This document shows, one piece after another, positions 9,154-20,487 of a DNA stretch of 64,000 bases. The DNA comes from Tetmemena sp. SeJ-2015 (lineage: Eukaryota; Ciliophora; Spirotrichea; Sporadotrichida; Oxytrichidae), in NCBI GenBank assembly GCA_027382625.1, contig JAJKFJ010021684.1, forward strand, positions 54,683 to 118,682, read 5' to 3'. Below the pieces are notes generated by a model. The model did no database searches, was not told the origin of the DNA, and was given only the letters and a program-made list of their open reading frames with translations. A program made the position numbers and the translations under genes. The first letter of the stretch is position 1. Every line of letters starts with the position of its first letter.

Positions 9154-12100
9154 TCAAATATGCTTCTGTGCAAAATAAGAGATTCTTCTCTATCTAAATA
9201 AATAATATATTTTTAATCTTGATTTTTGGGTGATAACTGAAAGCCTCTTATCGTTTGTGAATTGATTTAGATTTGAATTTGAGGCTTGAAGTTTTGATCT
9301 AAGGTCTTTGACTGTTTCCTCGTTACTGATAGTAGTAGAAATAATAGCTGGAGATTCACGCAACAATCTAATAAAAAGTGTGAAAAAAATAATTTTTACT
9401 TCTTATTATTTTGTATAAAGAATGATGTTGGAATATTTGGAATTTAAAATTTTGCCTGATGCTTTTTTTAGATCTTGCTCTTTTTCTTTTAATTCTATGG
9501 CTTCCTTTTCATTTTCTTGACTGACGGTTCGAAATTAGTGGCTGCATCCAAATCTATATCTTGTGACATAGACAAAGATTAAGTTGGCAATATAACTCCA
9601 CTGTTAGTAATATCATACTTTTTCATTTTAGCTAATTTTTTGTTCTTAAAGTGGGCATTGATTTTCATATAAATACCTTTCATGAGAGTGAATATCAAGT
9701 TAACTAAAATAAATAAGTTTGCAAAATTGAATAAAATGTTAAACAGGATCAAGCACAACTGTATCCAACCCATAGTGGACTTAGTTTCTCCGTCCATTAC
9801 AAAATCTTAAATTTTAATTTATCTGAGTAAGGCAAGAGCAGGCACATCAAAACCAAAAAGCAATACTCATTAAAGATTTCAAGCATTAAAAAGCTATTAG
9901 AGCTAAAGGGTCTGAAATGAATCATGTACGCTAACATCAAAAGCGACAAATAGATTTGCAAAAATATCTGTAAGTGTGGCAAATCAGATAGGAACACTAC
10001 TGTCAAAGAAAATGCTAACCTCTTTCCGAAGTAGAAAAAGCAAAACAGTAATTTTAAAATATACTAATTTAGATAGCTACGAAAAATCCAAGTTGCTAAT
10101 TAAGAGTTTAGAATCTATCTCTGGTTTTCTATTCGTTTAAATGGCCTCTAAGTTTAGTAATTAGCAGGATAGTCAAGCAAGATCAATAAAATAGATATAT
10201 TTATTATTTTTTAAGGAACAGCAATAATTATTATGAGGATGAAGGAAGTTACAATCTTATCTACAGCCTCACTCTCTTAGCTTAACTAAAATAAGTTTAC
10301 AGGAGATAGGTAATTACTGAGTTTAAAGATATTAAAGCTGCTAAAGAGTAGTTGAGGTACCCTTTAATATAAATATAATTTCATGATAAGTCTGAGATAC
10401 ACATTAAAGAACAAGTTCTTATCAATATTTTCCAATTGCTGCCTCACCCTAAAAGAGAAATGATAAGAAAGTAAATTACCATCTCTTCTTCATAAGAGGC
10501 CCTTTAATTGCTTTAAAGAAAAGACCAATCAAGAATTGCTAACAACAAGAAGATTAGCAACTTTTTATTTTACTGACCCAGGTTGTAAACGATACTAGTA
10601 GAACTAAAGCTTTAAAAGATAGGAAGTAATTTGCATAAAACATAAAACTTTTCAAAAGATATCAAGTTAGCGGAAGTTTTCGTCATAACTAGATTATATT
10701 AAAATTAAATTAAATAAATTACGTTTCTTTCATAATAAAAGAGAGGAATGATTTTATCTGCTAAGAGGGAATAACCTTCAGACATTTTTATTTTAAAGGC
10801 TTGAAATATCCACTAAAGTTGTTAGTAAGGATAGTAAATTAGCAGGTGCTTTAATGTTTAGTAAAGGCAAGTTGACAATTAGTTAGAGAGAACTGATGAG
10901 AACCCACACTTTCTTAAGAGAAAACTTGAAAAATATTGCGAGGAAGATGTTCAGAACAATTACTGACGTCATCGAATATTGCAAGGAAGATCCAGTAGAT
11001 GTAAGGACTTGCTACATTTATAAAATTAAGTTAATTTGATCGTCCAAGTCTATTTAAGGGGGTATCTAATGAATAAGACTCTAGCTGTCATCAACTATTT
11101 TATAAAATAAAAATTCCAGTCAAATCCTCATTGATGAAAAACAGTTTCTTGTCAATTTTTATTTCTAGCCTATCATAACCCTATATTAAGAGAATAACAA
11201 TTTAAGATTATAACTTACTTTCCCAATAGATATATCTTGCAGATTTGGAAATTTCACATTGAGTGTAATTGACTGCTTTTATTATGACTTAGTAGACCAA
11301 GTTTGCTTATTTTACATCTGGTCATTTTCAAGATCAATAATTGACCCATCATATTAAAATATTTAAGCACTCTAAGTTTAAGAGCTGAGAAGAGTTATAT
11401 CATTTCTAAATCTGGTATCGTTCTTAACATTTAATCAAAGAGTATTTCTACCTCTCCAGCCATAGAAATCTGATTTATCTTTGCTTTGAATTGAGATTAT
11501 TCTAGATCCTCATTATATAATCAAAAAGTAACTAGAGCTGATATTACGATGCAAGGAGAAAGAATCAAGATCTTTATCGATCTTTTTAGTTATTTATCCT
11601 TGAATAGTGTAAAAAATTAATGAGACCCAAAGCCTAGAATCAGTGTGAAAACAGCAATATTTTCAAATTGGGTCTGTCTAACAATAGATTACCGGTTCTT
11701 TCGGGACAAATTGTCCCTCCCAGAATCTCAAGTCATTTATTGATAATAACATTTAAAGAAGAAGGTCCCTCTTATACCAGATAAAAAACCTGCGGGAAAT
11801 CTTAATTCACTTAAATATCTTTTTATAGCTCCTCTAGTGATAATTATTTTCCATCAATGCTGATTGTCTGTGATGTTTAATTACATGCAAAGTATTCAAG
11901 GTAATCTTAGCTTTTTTAATCTTAAAGGTTTACTTTCAGTTCATAGCTCCTACTCAATTAAATATAAATGAGTTCTTATTTACGTCTCTCAAAACTATTT
12001 CGAAGTCATAAGACCCTGCCTAAAATTAATAGATTTATCTGAATATAAGATTTAGATCTCTATTTTAATAAAAAACGTTTTGATAAACATATTTTTCTAT

Positions 12101-15100
12101 ATGAATGATTTAAAAATGATTTTGAAATTAGCTGGACGTTGGGTCAATAATTATTGCATCATTTTTTAATTTGATGAAATTATATCCATTCTTATTCAAC
12201 TCTATGATAATTTAGTCTCCTTAGTAATCTTTTAAATCAGGAGCAAATATTACTAAATTAAAAAATTACATTTAAAACTAAGGATTACTCCAAAATCTGT
12301 TTAGAATCAGGCGCGATGATTTTAACATAGCTTTTTTAAAGCAGATTTTTTGAGTTCTGATAGGCTAATGTCAAGTAATTACACTTGAATGTAGGCGATC
12401 GATACTCAGTTTAAGAAGAATATATCATTAATTATGCACTGTGGGGTTGCAATAAATCCTAAAATCAGGCAGTGAGAATTATTGTTGTTTATTTCCATCC
12501 ATAGAAATTTGGATACTTTCTAAATCCGTTACAAACTTCGGAGCTGTATTGGGATAATTCTAACCCTTGGCAAACAGAGTGATCTTATAATTTAATTTAT
12601 AAGTTTGAGAGAATTCTTCTACAATATAGAAATAAAAAATATTGTCCTAGTACTGCATTGTCAAAGTAATCTTCCATTCGTAGACACCAGAGTCACTCTC
12701 GTCAGAGCTGAAAATTGTGAATGAAAGAAACTGCTTGTCGTAATTTATTGCACCACTAACTGATCCGCTAATCTGCTTTGATTCAAGTTCAGTATATTTA
12801 AAGCAATCTGGGTCACTATTCTAATATGCTAAAATTAAATTAGAGAGTTAAATATAGATTCAAACACTTTATATTAAAGTTAATTCAAAAGGGCAAGAGG
12901 AAGACCATCCAGCAATTATTAAGTAAAATATTAAAAGTATAAATATGATGGGATTTGAGTCCTTAAATGAATGAAGTGTATGCATTAAGGTACCTTCAAA
13001 GAACTTGGAATGTAGTTTATTACAAATAGAAAAATAATTTGAGTCAATATATAACGGACTAATGGGTCTGTTTCCTAGAGGAGGAAGGAGAAGTCAGCAT
13101 TTATCATTTTAATATGAAAGCGATCGTCTATCTAGGAGAAACATAAAAGATATCATTAGGAAGAATTTTGAATTTTTATATTAAAAATTAATCACGAATG
13201 TCAGTGGGACTGCTTGGTAATAATTAGATACTTAAATGAGAGAAAATCAAGAAGTTGGAGTCATAATGTACTTCTAAAATGTCATAAAAAGGTTAAAACT
13301 GTTTTATTTCTACTATAATTTAATTTTATTAAAATTAATTTATATGCTACAAATTATTAATCTTAAATTAGTGAACTAATATTTGAATAAGTAAGATTGG
13401 ATTTGCGAGAAACAATAGTTAGGTCGATCCGATGACGTAACTTGTTTTCAGATTTAGACTTGATTTAGAGACTGTAAGTGATTTCGAACTGCATTATTCT
13501 GATTTAAATATAGTCAATTTGATAGTGGTAATTAATTAAAATAACTCCTTTTATACCAGTAAACTAAGCAACTATATTTTTCAAAATATTACCTCATATT
13601 ATAGCAATAAAATTATATTAATTTACATTATTTAAACAGGAATAAATCTTTTTCTAATTGATTTATATTGAAGATGAAGTTTATAAATTGTAAGTTTACT
13701 GCCTCTTGTTTCGAAGATAATAACATGATTTCCTATATCTTTCTAGCTTGTAGTATATATCTTAAGAAGAGAATTATCAAAGTCAAGTGATGAAAATATT
13801 AATTTAATAAGAATGAAATAAAGGAACTTTGAAGAGATTCTCCATTTGAGCTAAATTACTAACTAGCATCATCCCATGTCACCACTTCTTGATCAGTGAA
13901 ATTCCAGTCAGAGCACAACAACATATTTAACATTATAATAAAATTTTCAGCTTTTTAAAGGTAGTTTTGTATATTAAAAAAATTAAAAAATATTTTATAA
14001 TATAAATATTAGTTGTGATTTATAATACCCAGAGTCTGTTTCTAATAAAAACTCTATAATTAGGGATATAAAATCCCTCTCATGGAATAAATGAAAGGGT
14101 ATTTTTTGAGAGTTTTAATAGTAAAAATAATTTTTATTTATTTAACTTTCAATAAATTCAAATACTTAATCATAGAGTAATTAGATTTAGCTTCTTTTTG
14201 AATTTTTTTATATTTAATTTTAGAAAGTTTTATATATTTATTTCATAAAAAATAAGAAGCATTAATTTTTATACCTACAATTTTTATAATAAAGGTGAAT
14301 ATTTAATTAAAATAGATGATTTTAAAAATAATTAGTAAGAGGCTTTAACTTGACAGAAATTAAATTAACATATTTACTTCCTCAATCTATAGCCTGTTTA
14401 ATATCAATTAAAAATTAATACGAGTTTCTTCTCTAATTAATCTCATTAGCATCTCTTAAGCACTCTCCTTCTTCATTAATATTAATATAATAAAATTAAT
14501 GCCACTTATTACTCTTGGCTGAGCTATCCTTCTCAAAAATTGGAAGAATAAATAGCTCATAAAATTTTATGATGTATAGGATGGTGATATAATTATTAAA
14601 AGTCGGTCTCTTCAGCTGCCGTTCATTCAATATATTTATATTTTATTGGTTTTATTTTCAATTATTTTCTCAGTTATATTATATTTTCTGTTTCAAGTTT
14701 ACAAACCTTGGGTCTAACAATATTTTTATAGGAGCAACTTTACATTTAGACCATGAAGGGAAATTTTAGGCAAATTTAGATTTTGAATCTGTATTTGAGG
14801 GGTCTATTTAAATCTCTAAATATTTATTGCTCATTTAAGAATCTAAATTTAAAAATCTTTGACGATTTTTCAAAATTTAAGTTGACATTACAATATTTAA
14901 GTGACTTCTAAGAGATTGAAAAGCAAATGATTAGGGTTATTTACTCGTTATATCGTACGAAAAGAAGTTTGTAATGGAAAAATCATCTTAGTACCAATTC
15001 AAAATTACAAATAGTGAAACATAATATATTTTATTTATAAAATTAAAACAAAATTAAGTCTTCAAAGCTGATATTCAATTATGCATTTTTAGTACAATAA

Positions 15101-18100
15101 TTAATAATATTTCTAAAATATTATTTTTTTATTTAAAATATACTATGAGATGAATACAAATACGAATAGTTGATCGGGGTAAGAGATGTTTGAGAGAAAT
15201 GAAGAAGTAGATCTTGATTTAAGATCTTATGATCAGAGGATTAACTCTTAGATGAGTCATTCATTGATAGCAACAGTAGCAATGGCAATAGTAGAAGTAA
15301 AAATAATAGAAAGAATAAATAAAAAAATGAGGCTGAAGCTGATCAGGAAGAAAAATTTAAAAAGAGGAAAATTTGGGAAATAAATAAGAGATGTTTAAAA
15401 TTATTCAAAATCAAATCTTATGAATTTTTTTTCTATGCACTCATACATCCTGGGAGTTATTAATCTAGAGGTATTTTTAATTTATTCCCTAATGCTTAAA
15501 TTCATAAATCTTTTTTTTAATTTCCCTTAGTCCATTCATATTTTACCTTTTTTAGTTTTAAATAAAAAAGTAAATATTAATTCAGTAAACATTATTTACA
15601 GGAGAAACATCATTTATAAAAATATAAAATATAAAACTTTTCTTTTTAACTCTAGTCATAAGGAGATTAACCAAAAAGAAGAGAATTTTTTATTAAAAAT
15701 AAGTTAAATTTATATGTTAAAACTTCGGTTGGGAAATGCTTAAACATATTTTTCTATCGAAGAGAGCTAATTATTTGAGGTAGATTATAGTATAAAATTT
15801 AAATAAAAATTATGATTATTTTATATGTTAAATGTTAGTTTTCAAATGCGTTGCAATTAATTTATCAGATCCAAGCTGCTTGCTATTATATCCTATACAA
15901 AATTAACTTAAGATTCCTCTTTATCAAATAAATAGTATATCTTAGCATTGAAATATTATCCTAACAATTTATTTAATAATTCGTTTTTAAATGTCAGAGC
16001 ATAAAATTTCCATAAAATGATATATCGAGGCCTTTAAATACTTGATGAATAAAATAGTGTAATAAATTTTTAATTAAAAATGCTTAAATTCCCATTCCTA
16101 AAATGAATTTAAGTTTAATTTATATTTAAACTTACTATTCATAAAAAATTATAGCTATAAACAAACTCAAAAGACTATTTAGTTGCATATAAAGTTTGAG
16201 GATCATTTCCAATTCTATATTCAGTTAGCAGTTTTAAAAATAAATACTTTTGATAACTTTACTAACATATGTGATGCTAAAATATTTAATTTGCAGATCA
16301 ATTTGGCTTGCCATAAATTATTTTAAACGCACTAAAGTAAGAATGTTCTTAATCTATACCTTATAAATACCCACTTGACAAAATTATAAAACTCTCATCT
16401 CCTTCAATCTAATCTATAATCAAAATTAAATAAAATAATTTTTAATATTTTTTAAAAAAATTATTATGATAAAAAAAGAAAAGGGAAATAAATATCGATC
16501 ATATTTTACTAGTTAATCTTACATTATCTTGAATTGCTGCTACCAAAAATTTCTAAATAAAATATTTTTTTATCATATATTCATTAATTTAAATAAAAAA
16601 AACCAATCAATTGAAATCTTAAGAATTTTATTTTTTAAATATTATTTCGTAAAATTGAGAAAATATATTTGATATTTAATAATTATAAAAAAGCTTTTAA
16701 TATAGATAAATTTTATTAAAATTATATACAATCCTTGCCAAAGAAGGTTAAATGTATTTTACTTAGAAATCTACATTGTAGGTTAATGTGAGTTCTAAAA
16801 TTTGATAGGTAAACTTCGGTTCAGATTTCAAATTAAAAAAGATGATTAAATCAATTATATAAATTTTTAAAATAAGAAGTAAAATTTTTTACCAGCTAAA
16901 AATATTTTTAGACAAAAATTTAAAATTTATAACAAAGCATATAATAAATTCTCATTAACCTATATATAATTAACTAGTATTTCTTAACTTAATCTTTTTA
17001 TTTTAATCTTCTTAGAATATTTGACGTGTTTAATTAGATATTTTTTGTCTTTATAATTTTATAAACAATTAATTTCAAATTCCTGAAAACCAAAGCATAT
17101 TAAGTTTCTGCATCAGATTGAATTATATTACAAATTTAACATTTTAATTTAAAAATAAAAACATGTGCATAAATATTCCCTTGGGGACGTTTTTAAACGT
17201 TTTCAATATTTATTCAATCCCAATTCTTCAATCTATTAAATTGATATCACGTATTAATTTAATAAACAAATTTAATTAAATTCATTCTCTGATAAAAGAG
17301 TTTATATATCTTTGGAAATAATTCAAAAGAAATAATTCTTTAAACTAAATTAATATTCTTCAAATATTCTACAATAAAAATATAGATTGCAAGATAGCAA
17401 AAACACTTTCCTGATCGACGAAGTATGAATCTAGAAAATATAATAAAAATAGAAGCTAGTATTTGCAATTCGCACTTGAGCCTTGATAGTTGATTGTAAA
17501 TTAATAAGAGTAAGATTATATATAAAATTTAAAAGATTCAATCAAGAAGATAGATATCAAGTAATTGGTAATTTAAATGCTTAAATATATTTTTCTAAAT
17601 CTAAATTAATAAATGGAAGACACGCCACCAACAATTAATCCAACTTCAGCAAAGAATGTACGAAAGCAAATACATTATTTAAAAATTAAAAAGCGTAAAT
17701 GCTATGGATCAATATCTTAAGTACTAAGGCCAGTGTTCAAAGAAACCATCTAATAAATTTTAATGTTTGGTGGGAATACAAAATACTTTTATTTTAAATT
17801 TCATAAATTAATAGATAAAGCTTTAAGTTTATAGCAAATAACTCTTTAATAAACCTTTTAAGATATAGTGCAATTACGCTTATTTAAACATCTTTAAGCT
17901 CCCATTAATTGTATATTTATAGAAAGAAAGTCTTTAATTTAAAAAAGTAAATTAACATATTTAAAGTCATTAACAAAAGTTTATTTTATATTGGCCTACA
18001 ATTTCTTTTTTTTGATGATTTTATAAATGAATAATATATAAATAAAATTAGAAATCTTTACATAAATAAAATTCATTGATTTTGATATTCAAAGAGTTAT

Positions 18101-19840
18101 GCTCTTGAAATTTGTACATCTGAGAAGAGTTATATACAAGATCATTTTCATGCAATTTATTTTATGAATATACTATCTAATGTGAAGCACTATCATTCAA
18201 AATATTTTAAAATCATAGTCTATTGCATAGTTTTTACTCTATGAGAAAGTTATAACTTGTAAAAAATAAATTTAACTTTAAATTTTACATTTAATTTTAG
18301 AAAATGCACAATAAATATACTTCATTTTCTATAAATTCAATCATGAAAAAAATTTGTTTGGGAATTAATTAGGAACCAAATTTAAATTATAAGAAATTGA
18401 TGGAGTTGAATTATTTTAGCTTTAAAGTTTAAAAGTTTTAATTAAAAAAGGTCATAAAGTTATATATTGATTCAAAATAATGAGAATTTTTAATTAATCT
18501 AAGCAGCTTTTATTTTGTTACATTAAACAATTTTATAACTTTTTTTTCTCTCAAAATTTATTGAGAATAAATTAAAAAATTAGTTCCCCTTGAAGAAGAT
18601 TTAATGATACTTATTTCCAAGATAAAAAGATAGATACAGAAATGAGAATTGATAGTAAATTTAATTATATCCGTATTCATCATAAACTCTTTACCTGATT
18701 GTCAATCTTTACAAGTTATGAATAAATAAGAAGTAGAGTTTTTCAGTTTATCATTTTTATAGGATATTTAAATCATTCTAAATTTATTCTATAATAATTG
18801 TTTTCAATAAAAAAATTGTCTAAATAAAATATAACTTAATATGAGGACTATCCATCTAGTAAGTTGATTTAATGGAATAAGCTTCCTCCATTTTGAAGTT
18901 GCATGGAGTAAAATATTTGAGCAGTTTCCTCTTAGATTATGAAACTTGAATAGCTAGCAAAAGCAGATGGAGGAAGATTAACTTAATAAACTTTACTTAA
19001 AATCCCTCTTTAAGCATCAGTTTTATATAATAACAATTTTATTATATTAAATCTAACTCATTAAATGTACTATAAATCAAGAATTTAAATTAAAGCACTT
19101 TTATTATTTTTTAAGCTCCTTTACCAATTTATAAAAAATTATCAAAGATATCATAGCATTTTAATTCTCTTTATTGAAGGATTGCACTATAACTCTTGAT
19201 AATGACTAACTTTATATTAGAATACGATATTTAGAGAATCATTTTATAAATATATACTTATTTTATTCACAAATTGATAAGCATCTTATGGGATTATAAA
19301 GAAAATTAAATTATATAAAGACTTATGATAAGATAATTTGAAAAAATCCTTTAGTATCATAACTTTAGCACTTATAATTTTATTTTAAATCAAGTCAATG
19401 AGAATTATTTATAATCAATGAAAGCTATGTCGTATATAGCCTGATCAGAATTCAAAAGAATCAAAACTATTTAATCAGTATTCAAAAAACCTATAGCTCA
19501 ATATTTTTTATCAAATGAGTTTGTCTTGAGAAAATGTAGTTAGCCATAATTTAAAATAAGAACTTATACATAAATAAAAATTGAAGTCCCTCTTTCCTTA
19601 ATAACTCGACAAAATTCAAATTGCCCTAAACGATGTTCTTCGGAATTAATTCTCCGGCTGCAGCAATATATTCGTAGTAAGGACTTCTATTAAAGGGATT
19701 TATTGAAAATGCTCTGTAGTAACTATCAAATTAATAAATAAATAATCAAGTCTTTAACCTTCCATATCATTGTAAATAAGCATTCTTGGTAACCGACTAT
19801 CAAAGCATGTTTATTGCAGATTGTGACCTTGAATAATAAA
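9154..19840 (-). CDS. Cadg-domain multi-pass membrane protein, paralogue unit 1
   Basis: Minus-strand blocks in order: about 19.83-19.75 kb (TCFDSRLPRMLIYNDM), 19.73-19.58 (DSYYRAFSINPF), 19.47-19.41 (LNTDQIVLIL), 19.0-18.84 (AQIFYSMQLQNGGS), 17.44-17.41 (FLDSYFVDQES), 16.80-16.73, 15.78-15.70 (ALFDRKICLSIS), 15.0-14.88 (SYDITSKQPQSFAF), 13.92-13.70 (CSDWNFTDQEVVTW), 13.55-13.42, 12.83-12.49 (SDESDSGVYEWKITL; APKFVTDLESIQISMDG), 12.2-12.12 (GYNFIKLKNDAIIIDP), 12.0-11.22, and 11.18-9.15. The Cadg-like repeats are followed by membrane helices at 10.60-10.50, 10.03-9.83 and 9.77-9.68 kb and a Lys-rich tail ending at TGA 9154-9156. Family knowledge suggests a cell-surface protein of unknown role. 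At least three one-base slips (for example before MDGETKS near 9797) suggest decay or assembly indels. The true start codon was not found. Confidence 0.7.
10449..10479 (-). other. 31-nt spliceosomal intron candidate in unit 1
   Basis: On the coding strand it starts GTAATT and ends CTTTTAG, between KKRW and VRQQLEN. Removal keeps frame (AGA TGG GTG AGG). The same position in units 2-4 holds 335-359 bases that also start GT and end TTTAG, and splicing keeps frame there too. No pointer repeat fits, which favours an intron over an IES. Confidence 0.65.
11356..11363 (-). other. Candidate 8-bp IES, pointer ATATT
   Basis: The plus strand reads ATATTAAAATATT. Dropping one ATATT plus the AAA (8 bases) restores the frame from LRVLKY to DGSIIDLENDQ. 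Units 1, 3 and 4 have the identical 13 bases and the same frame break; unit 2 has a longer A run. An ordinary indel inherited by the copies is the alternative. Confidence 0.5.
11506..11837 (-). other. 332-bp IES found only in unit 1, pointer CTAG
   Basis: CTAG at 11502-11505 and 11834-11837 bounds a 332-bp insert. Excision joins SIDGKQLSLE to QSQFKAKIN in frame. At the same site units 2-4 have continuous coding sequence (for unit 2, SIGGAIISLQKMEESKFKAK), and unit 2 retains CTAG at the junction. The insert contains the perfect palindrome GGGACAATTTGTCCC. Confidence 0.85.
13796..13818 (-). other. 23-bp IES in unit 1, site shared with units 3 and 4
   Basis: The pointer ATGAAA on plus (13790-13795, 13813-13818) bounds the insert. 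Excision gives FISSLDFDNSL, matching FISLLDYEN in units 3 and 4 and FISLVDFEK in the insert-free unit 2. Confidence 0.85.
14380..14640 (+). repeat. SINE-like repeat family 1, degraded copy
   Basis: Resembles the copies at 32.3-32.6 and 8.3-8.7 kb (reverse) over the TTTCTTCT...CATCTCTTAAGCACTC and GACTGAGC-like portions. The head is eroded. It lies between coding blocks of unit 1, so it should be eliminated with an IES. Confidence 0.4.
15147..15410 (+). repeat. SINE-like repeat family 2 (GATGAATACGAA head)
   Basis: Starts GATGAATACAAATACG. It shares with the copies at 31.6, 40.4 and 48.6 kb the segment GGGGTAAGAGAT and an AGCAACAGTAGCAATGGC-like tract. The region with the tRNA-like B box in other copies is missing here. 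After the repeat the plus strand stays open for about 75 codons, rich in Lys, Asn and Glu. The copy at 31.3 kb has a similar stretch, so part of the family may derive from a coding sequence. Confidence 0.5.
17600..18830. other. AT-rich interior of unit 1 without recognised blocks
   Basis: Mostly low-GC sequence between the blocks at 17.4 and 18.9 kb. I recognise no conserved frame, RNA gene or transposon. Probably IES sequence. Confidence 0.35.
19730..19749 (-). other. 20-bp IES near the N-terminus of unit 1, pointer TTGAT
   Basis: ATCAA on plus (19725-19729, 19745-19749). Excision joins EGQRLD to SYYRAFSINPF in frame. Units 2 (18 bp) and 3 (20 bp) have an insert at the identical codon with the same pointer core. 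Confidence 0.88.
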
Positions 19841-20487
19841 TTTAATTGTAATTAAATTAAAAAATGATTATTCGGATATATACACACTTTAAACCATTTT
19901 ATAAGCTAAGTTACTAAGACTAGGTATTAAGCAACCTTAAAATGTAAGATAAAGTTTTTAATTTCAAGTAATGGTTATGAATTGCCCAAATTAACTAGAG
20001 AGAAAAGGGGAAAAAGTTTTATTATTTTTTTACGAATCAGTAAAATTTTGTACATTAAATTTTTTTTGAAAGTAGAACACGACAATACAGAATGACGAAA
20101 TTATAGAGTAGTTCCTCATGAATTCTAATTTATTTATAAATGACTAAATATTACCAAGTACAGTAAATTAACGTTGAAAATGAGCGATTCATTTATTATT
20201 TGATAGTAATTGATGTTCCTAAAATATAGAAATATAAATATCAAAATTTAATCTTTAGAATGCAAAGTTTTTAAATTAAAAAAAAACTAAAATTATATTT
20301 ATTTAGAAACTATTTAATTTTTCTTTTTTTTACTGAAACTCTCTTTACTTGGGAATATCGAGTTACAGTTTATTTCTTCTAAAAAATTTAAACTTCTTCA
20401 AATTATCTGATATTATTTGTAATATATTATTTAAATACCAATCATTCAATTTTTCTTTCTTTTAAGGAAGTTTAATTTAAATTTTTT
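19840..20487. other. Spacer between units 1 and 2
   Basis: AT-rich. It should hold the 5' end of unit 1 and the 3' flank of unit 2, but I found neither a convincing start codon nor telomere-like repeats. Confidence 0.35.
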
